Notes under the pieces: generated by a model
Databases searched by the model: none
Told to the model about the DNA's origin: nothing
What the model saw: the letters and a program-made list of their open reading frames with translations, nothing else
NCBI GenBank assembly: GCA_016711265.1
Contig: JADJTI010000006.1
Span: 930,001 to 994,000 of the forward strand
DNA from: Austwickia sp.
GTDB lineage: Bacteria > Actinomycetota > Actinomycetes > Actinomycetales > Dermatophilaceae
Direction: 5' to 3'
Length of the DNA stretch: 64,000 bases
Program-made: the position numbers and the translations under genes
In this document: positions 34,347-43,515 of the stretch, piece after piece
How positions within the stretch are numbered: the stretch's first letter is position 1
How the letters are laid out: each line of letters opens with the position of its first letter

Positions 34347-35345
34347 GTGCCGGGCCCGCCCCCCGCGGTGGCCGCGACCCGCGTGGCGGTACGCCGGATG
34401 CTCGCGTCCCTGCCCACCGGCACGGTGCTGGTGGCCTGCAGCGGCGGCCCGGACTCGATGGCGTTGGCGGCCGCGGTGGCCTTCGAGGCTCCCCGGCAGG
34501 GTCGGGCCGCGGGGGCGGTCGTGGTCGACCACGGACTGCAGGAGGACTCCGCAGCCGTGGCCGCCCAGGCCGCCGATTCCTGCCTCCGGTTGGGGCTGGC
34601 GCCGGTCGAGGTTCGCTCGGTGAAGGTGGCCACGGGCAGCGGCGGTCCGGGCCCGGAGGCGGCGGCGCGCGCCGCCCGGTACGACGCCCTGACCGCTGCC
34701 GCCACCGACTCCGGTGCGGTCCGGGTGCTGCTGGGCCACACCCGGGACGACCAGGCAGAGCAGGTACTCCTGGGGCTGGCCCGGGGCTCGGGGACCCGCT
34801 CCCTGGCCGGGATGCCCCGCACCCGTGGGCTGTTCGCCCGACCCCTGCTCGATCTGCCCAGGGCCGTGACCACGGCGGCCTGTGCCGCCCAGGACCTGAC
34901 CGTGTGGGAGGACCCCCACAACCTCGACCGTCGGTACGCGCGGGTGCGAGCCCGGGAGGCGGTGGCGGCCACCGAGGCGGCCCTGGGCCCCGGGGTCGCG
35001 GCGGCGCTGGCCCGCAGTGCCGGCCTGCTGGCCGCCGACGCCGAGGCCCTCGACCAGTGGGCCGGCCGGGTGGTTGCCGACCTCGGCGGGAGCCCCTGGA
35101 CGCTGGCCACCCTGGGACCGGTGGCCGAGCTGCCCGTCGCGGTCCGCCGGCGGGTCTGGCGGATGCTGGCCAGCGCCCACGGCAGCCGCGGAGGCGACCT
35201 GTCCGCCGTACATCTGGACGCGCTCGACCGGCTGCTCAGCGACTGGCGAGGCCAAGGTCCGGTCAGCCTGCCCGGCGGGCTCAGCGCGCAGCGCGCGGCC
35301 GGCATCCTGCGTATCGGGCCCCACCGACCGGCCTCGTCGGGTTGA
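34347..35345 (+). CDS. tilS: tRNA(Ile)-lysidine synthase
   Basis: A 332-residue N-type ATP pyrophosphatase with the PP-loop SGGPDSMAL near residue 33, VVVDHGLQ, GHTRDDQAEQVLLGLARGSG and RPLLDLPR. It converts the wobble C34 of tRNA(Ile2) to lysidine, an essential step for reading AUA. The C-terminal domain is short, as in other actinobacterial TilS. GTG 34347 is 13 bp after the metalloprotease gene. Confidence 0.93.
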   Translation: MPGPPPAVAATRVAVRRMLASLPTGTVLVACSGGPDSMALAAAVAFEAPRQGRAAGAVVVDHGLQEDSAAVAAQAADSCLRLGLAPVEVRSVKVATGSGGPGPEAAARAARYDALTAAATDSGAVRVLLGHTRDDQAEQVLLGLARGSGTRSLAGMPRTRGLFARPLLDLPRAVTTAACAAQDLTVWEDPHNLDRRYARVRAREAVAATEAALGPGVAAALARSAGLLAADAEALDQWAGRVVADLGGSPWTLATLGPVAELPVAVRRRVWRMLASAHGSRGGDLSAVHLDALDRLLSDWRGQGPVSLPGGLSAQRAAGILRIGPHRPASSG

Positions 35346-35353
35346 ATGGCGGC

Positions 35354-35905
35354 ATGGACTCGGCGCACATGGGGGAGGACCTGGCCCGGGTCCTCTACAC
35401 CGAGGAGGAAATCCTCGACAGGTTGGGGCAGGTGGCGCTCGAGATCTGGGACGACTACCGCGACAAGGACTTCCTGCTCGTGGGCGTCCTCAAAGGAGCC
35501 GTGCTGGTCATGGCGGACCTGATCAGGGCGCTTCCCGGGACGGCACCGATGGACTGGATGGCCGTCTCCTCCTACGGTTCGGGGACCAAATCCTCCGGCG
35601 TGGTGCGCATCCTCAAGGACCTCGACACTGACATCACCGGCAAGCACGTGGTGATCGTCGAGGACATCGTCGACTCCGGGCTGACGCTGAGCTGGATCAA
35701 GGCCAACCTGGCCTCCCGCAATGCGGCCAGCGTCGAGATCTTCACGCTGCTGCGCAAGCCCGACGCGGCCAAGGTGGCGGTCGACGTCAAATACGTCGGT
35801 TTCGACATTCCCAACGAGTTCGTGGTCGGGTACGGCCTCGATTACGCCGAGCGGTACCGCAACCTGCGCTGCGTCGGCACCCTCGCCGAGCACGTCTATC
35901 GCTGA
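35354..35905 (+). CDS. hpt: Hypoxanthine phosphoribosyltransferase
   Basis: A 183-residue purine-salvage enzyme. The PRPP-binding motif VVIVEDIVDSGLTLSW, LVGVLKGAVLVMADL, and VGFDIPNEFVVGYGLDYAERYRNL (C-terminal loop) are all typical. ATG 35354 is used; ATG 35369 is a possible shorter start. Eight bases separate it from tilS. Confidence 0.94.
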   Translation: MDSAHMGEDLARVLYTEEEILDRLGQVALEIWDDYRDKDFLLVGVLKGAVLVMADLIRALPGTAPMDWMAVSSYGSGTKSSGVVRILKDLDTDITGKHVVIVEDIVDSGLTLSWIKANLASRNAASVEIFTLLRKPDAAKVAVDVKYVGFDIPNEFVVGYGLDYAERYRNLRCVGTLAEHVYR

Positions 35906-36121
35906 GCCTGGGCGCAGCGCCGCCGTGCCCGAGGGAACACGCGACCACCGGTGTCCGTTGACCGGTGAGTGCGGGTACGGCGGCCGGTGTACCGTCGAAA
36001 GGCGCAGGCCGTGTGTTCATGGCCCGCAGGCCCACCTCTCGCACGCAGTTTCCCTCAGCGACATCCGCGAGATCAGCGCGAACCGATCAGGAGGAACGGG
36101 GCGCTCAGCCCTGGCAGATAC

Positions 36122-38149
36122 ATGAAAGCCAAGCGCATCATCCGCAACCCCATCCCGTGGGCGTTGCTCCTGATCGGTATCACGTTGGTGTGGCTGAATC
36201 TCGGTAGCACCTCGGGTTTCGAGCGCATCCAGACCTCGTCGGCGGAGCAGTTGATCGCCGATAAGAAGGTGGAGAGCGCGACGTTCAACGGCGATGACCG
36301 CCTCGATCTGGTGTTGAAGAGCCCTGAGACGATCGACGACAAGACCGGCATCACCAAGGCCTACACGCACTACATCCCTGCCCGCGGCAAGGTGCTCGTG
36401 GACGGGTTGAAGGCCAACCCGCCGAGCAAGGGGTACGTCGACGAGCCGCCGCAGAGCAGCTGGTTCGGCAGCCTGCTGATCAGCCTGATCCCGATCCTGC
36501 TGCTGGTCGGCCTGTTCTGGTTCATGATGAGCCAGATGCAGGGCGGCGGCAGCAAGGTCATGCAGTTCGCCAAGTCCAAGGCCAAGCTGGCCAGCAAGGA
36601 CATGCCCAAGGTGACCTTCGCCGATGTGGCGGGAGCCGACGAGGCGGTCGAGGAGCTCACCGAGATCAAGGAGTTCCTCTCCGAGCCGGGCAAGTTCCTG
36701 GCGGTCGGCGCCAAGATCCCCAAGGGTGTGCTGCTCTACGGCCCCCCCGGAACCGGCAAGACCCTGCTGGCCCGGGCCGTCGCGGGCGAGGCCGGCGTAC
36801 CGTTCTACTCGATCTCCGGCTCCGACTTCGTGGAGATGTTCGTCGGGGTCGGCGCCTCCCGGGTCCGCGACCTTTTCGAGCAGGCCAAACAGAACGCCCC
36901 CGCGATCGTGTTCGTCGACGAGATCGACGCCGTCGGCCGGCACCGTGGCGCGGGTCTGGGCGGTGGCCACGACGAGCGCGAGCAGACGCTCAACCAGTTG
37001 CTGGTCGAAATGGACGGATTCGACGTCAAGACCAACGTCATCCTGATCGCCGCCACGAACCGCCCCGACATTCTCGACCCGGCGTTGCTGCGCCCGGGCC
37101 GCTTCGACCGGCAGATCGCGGTCGAGGCCCCCGACATGAACGGCCGCAAGAGGATTCTGGAGGTGCACGGCAAGGGCAAGCCGATGGCCGCCGACGTGGA
37201 CCTTGCCGCCGTGGCCCGCCGTACCCCTGGATTCACCGGAGCCGACCTGGCCAACGTGCTCAACGAGGCCGCCCTGCTCACCGCCCGAAGCAACGCCCAG
37301 CTCATCGACAACCGGGCGCTGGACGAGGCGATCGACCGGGTGGTCGCAGGTCCGCAGAAGCGCACCCGGATCATGAGCACCAAGGAAAAGAAGATGACCG
37401 CCTACCACGAGGGCGGCCACGCCCTGGTCGCGGCCTGTCTGAACCACACCGACCCGGTCACCAAGGTGACCATCCTGCCGCGCGGGCGAGCGCTCGGGTA
37501 CACCATGGTCATGCCCCTGGACGACAAGTACTCGACCAGCCGCAACGAGATGCTCGACCAACTCGCCTACGCCCTCGGCGGCCGGGTGGCCGAGGAGATC
37601 GTGTTCCACGACCCCACCTCGGGCGCCGCGAACGACATCGAGAAGGCCACCGGGTTGGCTCGCAAGATGGTCACTCAGCTCGGCATGAGCGAACGGGTCG
37701 GGGCGATCAAGCTCGGTCAGGAGGCCGGAGAGGTCTTCCTCGGCCGCGACTACGGCCATCAACGGGACTACTCCGAGGGCCTGGCCGCCATCGTCGATGA
37801 GGAAATCCGCCGGCTGATCGAAGCCGCTCACGACGAGGCCTGGCACGTGCTGAACGACAACCGCGACGTGCTGGACACCCTGGTCCTGGAGCTGTTGGAG
37901 AAGGAGACCCTCAACGCCGAACAACTGGCGCGGATCTTCAAGGACGTCATCAAGCGACCCATCCGGCCGGTGTGGTTGTCCAGCGACCGCCGCAACGTCA
38001 GCCAGCGGCCCCCGGTGCTCACGCCGGCCGAGCAGCGTGACGCGCTCAACGGCCGCGACCCCTACGCCCGGCGGCCGGGCGAGGAGCACCCGCCGCAGGC
38101 GACGATCCAGGTCCCCGAGGGTGGTCGTGTCGACCCCTCCGCCGGTTGA
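36122..38149 (+). CDS. ftsH: ATP-dependent zinc metalloprotease FtsH
   Basis: A 675-residue membrane protease. The first helix is at about 11-27 (IPWALLLIGITLVWL) and the second at about 117-137 (LLISLIPILLLVGLFWFMM), with a small external domain between. The AAA module has Walker A GPPGTGKT, Walker B IVFVDEIDAVG and the SRH ATNRPDILDPALLRPGRFDR; the protease has HEGGH and a downstream zinc-binding Asp region (TSGAANDIEKAT). The C-terminus has the variable basic/Pro-rich tail. ATG 36122 follows a 216-bp gap that should contain its promoter. Confidence 0.95.
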   Translation: MKAKRIIRNPIPWALLLIGITLVWLNLGSTSGFERIQTSSAEQLIADKKVESATFNGDDRLDLVLKSPETIDDKTGITKAYTHYIPARGKVLVDGLKANPPSKGYVDEPPQSSWFGSLLISLIPILLLVGLFWFMMSQMQGGGSKVMQFAKSKAKLASKDMPKVTFADVAGADEAVEELTEIKEFLSEPGKFLAVGAKIPKGVLLYGPPGTGKTLLARAVAGEAGVPFYSISGSDFVEMFVGVGASRVRDLFEQAKQNAPAIVFVDEIDAVGRHRGAGLGGGHDEREQTLNQLLVEMDGFDVKTNVILIAATNRPDILDPALLRPGRFDRQIAVEAPDMNGRKRILEVHGKGKPMAADVDLAAVARRTPGFTGADLANVLNEAALLTARSNAQLIDNRALDEAIDRVVAGPQKRTRIMSTKEKKMTAYHEGGHALVAACLNHTDPVTKVTILPRGRALGYTMVMPLDDKYSTSRNEMLDQLAYALGGRVAEEIVFHDPTSGAANDIEKATGLARKMVTQLGMSERVGAIKLGQEAGEVFLGRDYGHQRDYSEGLAAIVDEEIRRLIEAAHDEAWHVLNDNRDVLDTLVLELLEKETLNAEQLARIFKDVIKRPIRPVWLSSDRRNVSQRPPVLTPAEQRDALNGRDPYARRPGEEHPPQATIQVPEGGRVDPSAG

Positions 38150-38708
38150 CCTGGCTCGCGCCGAGGCGGCCGTCCGTGAGTTGCTCATCGCGGTGGGGGA
38201 GGACCCCGACCGCGACGGCCTGAGGGACACCCCGGCCCGGGTCGCCCGCAGCTACCAGGAGGCGTTCGCCGGGCTTCGGCTGAACGCCGCCGACGTCCTC
38301 ACCTCGACGTTCGACCTCGGCCACGAAGAGCTGGTCTTGGTGCGCGACATTGAGGTCTACAGCACCTGCGAGCATCACCTGCTGCCGTTCCACGGGGTCG
38401 CGCACGTCGGCTACATCCCGGCCCGCGGCGGTCAGGTCACCGGCTTGAGCAAGCTGGCCCGGCTGGTCGACGTGTACGCGCGGCGCCCTCAGGTGCAGGA
38501 ACGGCTCACCACGCAGGTCGCGGACGCGCTCGTACACCACCTGCGTCCGCGGGGTGTGCTCGTCGTGGTCGACTGCGAGCATCTGTGCATGTCGATGCGG
38601 GGTGTCCGCAAGACGGGGTCCCGGACGATCACGTCGGCCGTCCGCGGGGCCCTGCGCGATCCGGCCACCCGGGCCGAGGCGATGAGCCTGATCGCCGGCG
38701 GACGGTGA
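38127..38708 (+). CDS. folE: GTP cyclohydrolase I
   Basis: A 193-residue enzyme starting tetrahydrofolate synthesis. Zinc ligands and active site appear in YSTCEHHLLPFHGVAHVGYIP and DCEHLCMSMRGVRKTGSRT. GTG 38127 is chosen because GAGG lies six bases upstream, against GTG 38121 which abuts it; the gene overlaps the ftsH 3' end by 23 bp. The stop overlaps the folP ATG (TGATG). Confidence 0.94.
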   Translation: MSTPPPVDLARAEAAVRELLIAVGEDPDRDGLRDTPARVARSYQEAFAGLRLNAADVLTSTFDLGHEELVLVRDIEVYSTCEHHLLPFHGVAHVGYIPARGGQVTGLSKLARLVDVYARRPQVQERLTTQVADALVHHLRPRGVLVVVDCEHLCMSMRGVRKTGSRTITSAVRGALRDPATRAEAMSLIAGGR

Positions 38709-39595
38709 TGCCCCGACCCGCGCCCCTGGTGATGGGGGTCCTCAACGTCACCCCGGACTCGTTCAGCGACGGTGGCCGCTGGATCGCCCCGGACGCCGCC
38801 GCCCGGCACGCCCGCGCGATGGTCGAGGCCGGTGCCGCGATCATCGACATCGGCGGCGAATCCACCCGGCCCGGGGCGAGCAGACCCAGCGAGCAGGAGG
38901 AACTGGACCGGGTGATCCCCGTCGTCCAGGCGGTCGCCGAGACGGGGGTGCTGATCTCCATCGACACCATGCGGGCGGCGGTGGCCCAGGCCGCCCTGGC
39001 CGCCGGGGCGAGCATGGTCAACGACGTCAGCGGCGGGCTGGCAGACCCGGACATGACCGCCGTGGTGGCCGCCACGGGGGCGCGGCTGGTGGTGATGCAC
39101 TGGCGTGGGCACAGCCACGACATGCAGACGCGGACCGACTATTCGGCGTACGCGGGGTCTGCGGTCCCGGGCGCTGTCCCGGGCGCGGGCGAGACGCTCC
39201 CGGCGGTCGTTACCGGGGTCGCCCAGGAGCTGGGCGAGCGGGTCCGGGCCCTGCGGGCGGCCGGCGTGACCGACGAGCAGCTCGTCCTCGACCCCGGGCT
39301 GGGGTTCGCCAAGACCGCCGAGCACAACTGGCAGCTGCTGGCCCATCTGGACGCCCTGGCCGGGTTGGCCGGAGCGCCGCACCTGCCGGTGCTCGTGGGC
39401 GCCTCGCGCAAGAGCTTCCTGGGGGTGCTGCTGGGCGCCGCCGACGACGACCGGTACGTCGCCCGCGATCAGGCCACCGCGGCGCTGAGCCTGCTGGCCG
39501 CACAGGCGGGAGCGTGGGCGGTGCGGGTGCACGACGTGCCGGGCACGGTGCTCGCCCTGGCTGTCCACGCGGCAGTGGAGGCCGGACGTGGGTGA
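38708..39595 (+). CDS. folP: Dihydropteroate synthase
   Basis: A 295-residue TIM-barrel enzyme, the sulfonamide target: GVLNVTPDSFSDGG, DIGGESTRPGA, ISIDTMRAAVAQAAL, MVNDVSGG, DPGLGFAKTAEHNW and GASRKSFLG are all present. It joins 6-hydroxymethyl-dihydropterin pyrophosphate to p-aminobenzoate. It overlaps both folE and the folB-folK gene. Confidence 0.94.
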   Translation: MPRPAPLVMGVLNVTPDSFSDGGRWIAPDAAARHARAMVEAGAAIIDIGGESTRPGASRPSEQEELDRVIPVVQAVAETGVLISIDTMRAAVAQAALAAGASMVNDVSGGLADPDMTAVVAATGARLVVMHWRGHSHDMQTRTDYSAYAGSAVPGAVPGAGETLPAVVTGVAQELGERVRALRAAGVTDEQLVLDPGLGFAKTAEHNWQLLAHLDALAGLAGAPHLPVLVGASRKSFLGVLLGAADDDRYVARDQATAALSLLAAQAGAWAVRVHDVPGTVLALAVHAAVEAGRG

Positions 39596-40457
39596 CCTCA
39601 TCAGCGTGCGGGGCATCCAGGCCCGCGGCCGCCACGGTGCCCTGCCGGGCGAGCAGGACCAGGACCAGCCCTTCGTGGTGGATCTGGACGTCGGCTGCGA
39701 CCTGTTGCCCTCGGCGTGCTCCGACGATCTTGACGACACCTTGTCATATGCCGAGCTGACGCAGCTCGTCGTGCGGGTCGTGGAGGGACCCAGCGCGCAC
39801 CTGGTCGAGACGCTCGCCGGACACATCGCCGAGGCCGTCCTGCTCGCGGAGCGCGCGGAGTTCGTGCAGGTCAGCGTGCACAAGCCGGAGGCGCCGCTGG
39901 GGGTGGCCGTGAGTGACGTGGCCGTGCGGGTACGCCGAGAACGCGAGCGTCAGGCGGTGGTCGCGCTCGGCGCCAACCTCGGGGACCGGGCGGCCACCCT
40001 GGCGCGCGCGGTGGCCGACCTAGGCGCGCTGGACGGCGTACGGGTGCGGGCGGTATCCGCGTTCGTCGACACCGCCCCGGTCGGGCCGCCGCAGCCGGAC
40101 TACCTCAACGCCGTGGCTATCGTGACCACGCGGCTGCACCCGCAGACCCTGCTGCGCGAACTGCAGGCCATCGAGGCGGCCCACGGGCGGCGGCGCGACG
40201 AGCCTGCCGTGCTCAACGGTCCGCGGACGCTGGACCTCGATCTGATCCAGGTGGGTGATCCTGCGCAGGACGCTGACCTGCACGGTGTGTACGGCGAGCT
40301 GGTGCTGCCCCATCCGCGGGCACACCAACGCTCGTTCGTGCTCGAGCCCTGGTACGACGTCCAGCCATGGGCGGTGCTACGGACGCCGCAGGGACCCGTG
40401 CCGGTGGGTGAGCTGCTGGCGGCCCGATCGGCGCAGGAGCGGGGAACGTCGTGGTAG
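39588..40457 (+). CDS. folBK: Bifunctional dihydroneopterin aldolase / HPPK fusion
   Basis: A 289-residue protein. Residues about 1-120 are FolB (ISVRGIQARGRHGALPGEQ, FVVDLDV, YAELTQLV, LVETLAGHIAE, VQVSVHKPEAPL) and about 124-289 are FolK (VVALGANLGDRAATL, DYLNAVAIV, LQAIEAAHGRRRDE, NGPRTLDLDLI, LPHPRAHQRSFVLEPW). One polypeptide thus makes and pyrophosphorylates the pterin used by FolP. GTG 39588 overlaps folP by 8 bp. Confidence 0.93.
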   Translation: MGDLISVRGIQARGRHGALPGEQDQDQPFVVDLDVGCDLLPSACSDDLDDTLSYAELTQLVVRVVEGPSAHLVETLAGHIAEAVLLAERAEFVQVSVHKPEAPLGVAVSDVAVRVRRERERQAVVALGANLGDRAATLARAVADLGALDGVRVRAVSAFVDTAPVGPPQPDYLNAVAIVTTRLHPQTLLRELQAIEAAHGRRRDEPAVLNGPRTLDLDLIQVGDPAQDADLHGVYGELVLPHPRAHQRSFVLEPWYDVQPWAVLRTPQGPVPVGELLAARSAQERGTSW

Positions 40458-40957
40458 CCGGTGCGGGCCTGCGGCTCAAGGTGCTCGTCCTGGTCGCCGT
40501 CGTCACCTTCGGGTTGGGCTACCTGGCCCAGCGATGGTGGGCGATCCGGGGCGGCGGGCTGGTCCCGTCCTCCCCGATGTCGCTGGTCCTGCTCGGGTTC
40601 ATGGGTGCGGGGGTGTTCGCGGCCGGGCTGCCGATCCGACGGATGCAGCGTGACCGGACCCGACCCCCCGTCAACCCGCTGCGGGCGTTGCGGACGCTGG
40701 TGCTGGCTCAGGCGTGCGCCCTGACGGGCGCGCTGGTCGCCGGGTGGTACGCCGCTCAGGCCGCGCTGCTGGCCCCGGACGCGGACGCCTCGTCGGTGCG
40801 CGAGCGACTGATCCTGGCCGGGCTGCTGGCGCTGGCCGGGGTCGGATTGGCGGCGATCGGGCTCTGGGTGCAGTCGGTCTGCCGAATCGACCCACCCGAT
40901 GCCGACGGTCTGGACGACGGGTTCGAGGAGGGGTTGCCCGAACCGGAGGCCTACTGA
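40451..40957 (+). CDS. DUF3180 membrane protein
   Basis: A 168-residue protein with about four hydrophobic helices (LKVLVLVAVVTFGLGYLAQ; SLVLLGFMGAGVFAAGLPI; LVLAQACALTGALVAGWYA; ILAGLLALAGVGLAAIGLWVQ) and an acidic C-terminus. DUF3180 regularly follows folK in actinobacteria; function unknown. GTG 40451 overlaps folBK by 7 bp and ends the series. Confidence 0.88.
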   Translation: MVAGAGLRLKVLVLVAVVTFGLGYLAQRWWAIRGGGLVPSSPMSLVLLGFMGAGVFAAGLPIRRMQRDRTRPPVNPLRALRTLVLAQACALTGALVAGWYAAQAALLAPDADASSVRERLILAGLLALAGVGLAAIGLWVQSVCRIDPPDADGLDDGFEEGLPEPEAY

Positions 40958-41015
40958 GCCCTGCGCGCTCGGTCTGAACGGGTGTGCGCACACGTCTGGA
41001 CGGACCGCGTCGGCG

Positions 41016-42137
41016 CTACTTGTCGATGTCGCCGACCACGAAGAACAGCGAGGCCAGGACGGCGGTCACGTCACCGACCCGGGTGCCCGGCAGGATCTGG
41101 GCCAAGGCGGCCACGTTGTTGAACGAGGCGGAGCGCAGCTTGAGCCGCCAGGGCGCCTTGTCGCCCCGGGATACGAGGTAATAGCCGTTCACGCCCGGGG
41201 GGCTTTCGGTGGCGGCGTACATCCGACCCTCGGGGAGCCGGATGACCTTCGGCAGCGGCACGTTCACGGGCCCTGGCGGCAGCTCACCGAGCCGGTCGAT
41301 GCAGGCGTCCACCAGGTCCAGGCTGACCGCGATCTGGTCGATCAGCAGGCGCAGCCGCTCTGGCACGTCGCCGTCGGTGCCGAGCACCACCACGCCGGGA
41401 CCCCCCGGCGTGAAGAGCTCGCCGTAGGCCAGGTATGGGTCGTCGCGACGGAGATCCAGGTCGAGGCCCCCGGCCCGCGCGGCCGGTCCGGTGACGCCGT
41501 ACGCCGCGGCGGTGGCCGCGTCCAACCGGCCCACCCCGGACAACCCGGCGCAACGTTCGCGCACGCGGTCATGCAGCTCCGGCAAGCGAGCACGGATGGT
41601 GGCCCCCTCTCGGCGGACCTGGTCCAACCATCCCGCGGGGACATCGGTGCGGAGCCCGCCGACCTGATTGGCCATCAGGTGGATCCGCGCGCCGAACGCT
41701 CGCTCCAGCAGGTCATGCAGGCGCTCCCGCTCGGCGAACAGATCGGCCAGGCGCGCTCCGTCCGAGAGCGGGAAGGGCCCGAGGAACGCACAGTGGGCCA
41801 GGACCCGCGTTAGCTCGGCCACCAGGGTGCGCAGCCACACTGCCCGGGTCGGTACCTCGAGCCCGAGGAGTCGTTCGGCGGCCATCGCCACGCCCAGTTC
41901 GTTGCCGAAGGCGGCCAGCCAGTCGTGCCGGTTGGCCAGGGCCAGGATCTGCCGGTAGTCGCGCACCTCGAACAGCTTCTCGACACCCCGGTGAAGGTGG
42001 CCGACCAACGGGTCCGCGGCCACGATCAGGTCGCCCTGGACGGCAAGGGCGATCCGGAACATCCCATGAGCGCTGGGGTGGTCGGGCCCAAGGGCCAACG
42101 GTACGTCGACCGTCAGCGCCCGCTGTTCGCCGGTCAT
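41016..42137 (-). CDS. Orphan NuoD-like protein (complex I 49-kDa subunit paralogue)
   Basis: A 373-residue member of the NuoD/[NiFe]-hydrogenase large-subunit family: GPDHPSAHG (residues 17-25), GHLHRGVEKLFE, FGNELGVAMAAERLLG, LRTLVAELTRV and a C-terminal SFNNVAALAQILPGTRVGDVTAVLASLFFVVGDIDK-type end (only its key DVTAVLAS and DIDK parts are noted). No other complex I subunits are nearby. His24 matches the quinone-site His38 of Thermus Nqo4, but the quinone-site Tyr87 is Trp73 here. Arg50 matches the arginine methylated in mitochondrial NDUFS2. ATG 42137 has an aggagg SD and overlaps the methyltransferase stop. Confidence 0.85.
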   Translation of the reverse strand: MTGEQRALTVDVPLALGPDHPSAHGMFRIALAVQGDLIVAADPLVGHLHRGVEKLFEVRDYRQILALANRHDWLAAFGNELGVAMAAERLLGLEVPTRAVWLRTLVAELTRVLAHCAFLGPFPLSDGARLADLFAERERLHDLLERAFGARIHLMANQVGGLRTDVPAGWLDQVRREGATIRARLPELHDRVRERCAGLSGVGRLDAATAAAYGVTGPAARAGGLDLDLRRDDPYLAYGELFTPGGPGVVVLGTDGDVPERLRLLIDQIAVSLDLVDACIDRLGELPPGPVNVPLPKVIRLPEGRMYAATESPPGVNGYYLVSRGDKAPWRLKLRSASFNNVAALAQILPGTRVGDVTAVLASLFFVVGDIDK

Positions 42138-43156
42138 ACCAGCACCTCCTGCGCTGTCGCGGGACGGTCGCTGCCCGCCGTACTGATGGCCCACAGCGCG
42201 TCACCGTATCCCGGCCCCAGCAGGGCGGCTCCCGCGGCCCGCCGGGACAGGGCGAGCAGGTATCCGGTCGGGTCGGCAGCCGCGGTCGAGGGGTTCGGCG
42301 GGTCCGACCGTACGCCCAGGCATGCCAGGACGGCGCGCTGTTCGATCACGCAGCGTGCGGGCAGTGAATCCATCGATACCTGTGCGGTTATGTCGCAAGA
42401 GCCGTCCGGGATGGGCGGCACGCTCCGGCCACCGCGATACCCGGCCACCGTGGACCCGTGAGGGCGCGCGGCGATCGTGTGTCCGTAATCGACAGCAATG
42501 GCAACCCCGGACCGCAACGAACGCACCACGAACGCCCACCATTCATCGCGGGACCGGCCGATGTCGAGGCGGTCTCCGACGGTCAAATGACTCCACGGCC
42601 AGTACCGACGGCACCAGCGGCTATCCCGGCCGGTTAAAGGCGGACCGAGAACTTCACGCCCGTCCGCGCAATCAAACAGGACATAACGAAGACTCCCGTC
42701 GAGGCCGACCTCGGCGATATCGCACGGGAGTACATCCAACCATTCGTGCGCAAAGACGAGTGTCTCTGACAGGCTCGACAACAGCCGCCGTAGCACTGGT
42801 CTTCCGGGAGTCCCCGGACACACGTCGATCCACTTCACGCGTGAAGCCGATGACCCGCGGGAGTCGGCATCGCCCGGGCCGCTGGAGGGGCGGATGTCGA
42901 CCGCCACGACCGGCATGCCGGGTCGGCGCGACGCCATGCAAACCGCGAGGCCGGTGGAGCCGGCGCCGAGATCCAGGAAGCGCTGTAATCTCTGGCGGTC
43001 CATGAATTCGCACAGCGCGTCGGCCATCACCTGCGTGGTTCCGGGCACGCCGCTGACGGAGGTGGCAAAGTGAGCACCCGGTGTTTGCCTCCGGTAAAAA
43101 CCCTCGGTTCCGTAGAGTGCGCTGTTCCACGCGAGACTCCACCGACGCCCGACCAT
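42134..43156 (-). CDS. SAM-dependent methyltransferase, MidA/NDUFAF7 family (DUF185)
   Basis: A 340-residue methyltransferase. The N-terminal AlyGxxGFY-like segment (ALYGTEGFYRRQTPGAHFATS), motif I FLDLGAGSTGLAV, VFAHEWLDVLP (the usual NEWLDALP) and IAVDYGHTIAARPHGSTVAGYRGG are all MidA features. NDUFAF7, the mitochondrial member, symmetrically dimethylates an arginine of NDUFS2. The stop overlaps the NuoD-like start by ATGA, so enzyme and probable substrate are translationally coupled. The start has no strong SD. Confidence 0.85.
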   Translation of the reverse strand: MVGRRWSLAWNSALYGTEGFYRRQTPGAHFATSVSGVPGTTQVMADALCEFMDRQRLQRFLDLGAGSTGLAVCMASRRPGMPVVAVDIRPSSGPGDADSRGSSASRVKWIDVCPGTPGRPVLRRLLSSLSETLVFAHEWLDVLPCDIAEVGLDGSLRYVLFDCADGREVLGPPLTGRDSRWCRRYWPWSHLTVGDRLDIGRSRDEWWAFVVRSLRSGVAIAVDYGHTIAARPHGSTVAGYRGGRSVPPIPDGSCDITAQVSMDSLPARCVIEQRAVLACLGVRSDPPNPSTAAADPTGYLLALSRRAAGAALLGPGYGDALWAISTAGSDRPATAQEVLV

Positions 43157-43338
43157 ACGGTCAGGGTAGGGTAGGACACTAGCGCGGGTGGCCGGGTGAT
43201 CCGGTCACGCGCGGCATCGCATGCTCCGCCGAAAATCCGCTGGTGGCGACGTGACCTGCGGCGTTGAACAGCACCGCCGCGCCCGCGTGCCGGTGGAGTT
43301 CAGTGTGGTAAGCCCGACGGGAAGAGAGGCGCACGCAC
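43157..43338. promoter_or_regulatory. Divergent gap between midA-like and the small membrane protein gene
   Basis: The 182 bp lie between divergent starts and should carry both promoters. I see no ORF with coding character and no clear hexamers; an SD (agagagg) precedes the small gene. Confidence 0.4.
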
Positions 43339-43515
43339 ATGGACCAGGTCCAGGCAATCCTCATCGGCTTGGTGCCCTCGCTCGGAATCGGCTTCCTGTT
43401 CTACAAGATCATGCGAGCCATCATCGAGGGCGATCGCAATGAGCGCCTTGCGCATTCTCAGTGGGAGGCGGCGCATGCCGCGCCGCCAGAGGCGAAAACT
43501 ACGCAGCAGGGCTGA
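43339..43515 (+). CDS. Small membrane protein
   Basis: A 58-residue protein with one membrane helix (AILIGLVPSLGIGFLFYKIM, about residues 6-25), a basic/acidic patch (RAIIEGDRNER) and a hydrophilic Ala/Glu-rich C-terminus. An SD (gagagg) precedes ATG 43339. Short proteins of this build are common upstream of lsr2 in actinobacteria; function unknown. Confidence 0.75.
   Translation: MDQVQAILIGLVPSLGIGFLFYKIMRAIIEGDRNERLAHSQWEAAHAAPPEAKTTQQG

Noticed and set aside
36017..38230. Very long reverse-strand ORF (737 codons) opposite ftsH
   Set aside because: It mirrors the codon periodicity of the high-GC ftsH gene, has low-complexity composition rich in Asp, Val and Gly, and no recognisable domain; ftsH itself is certain.
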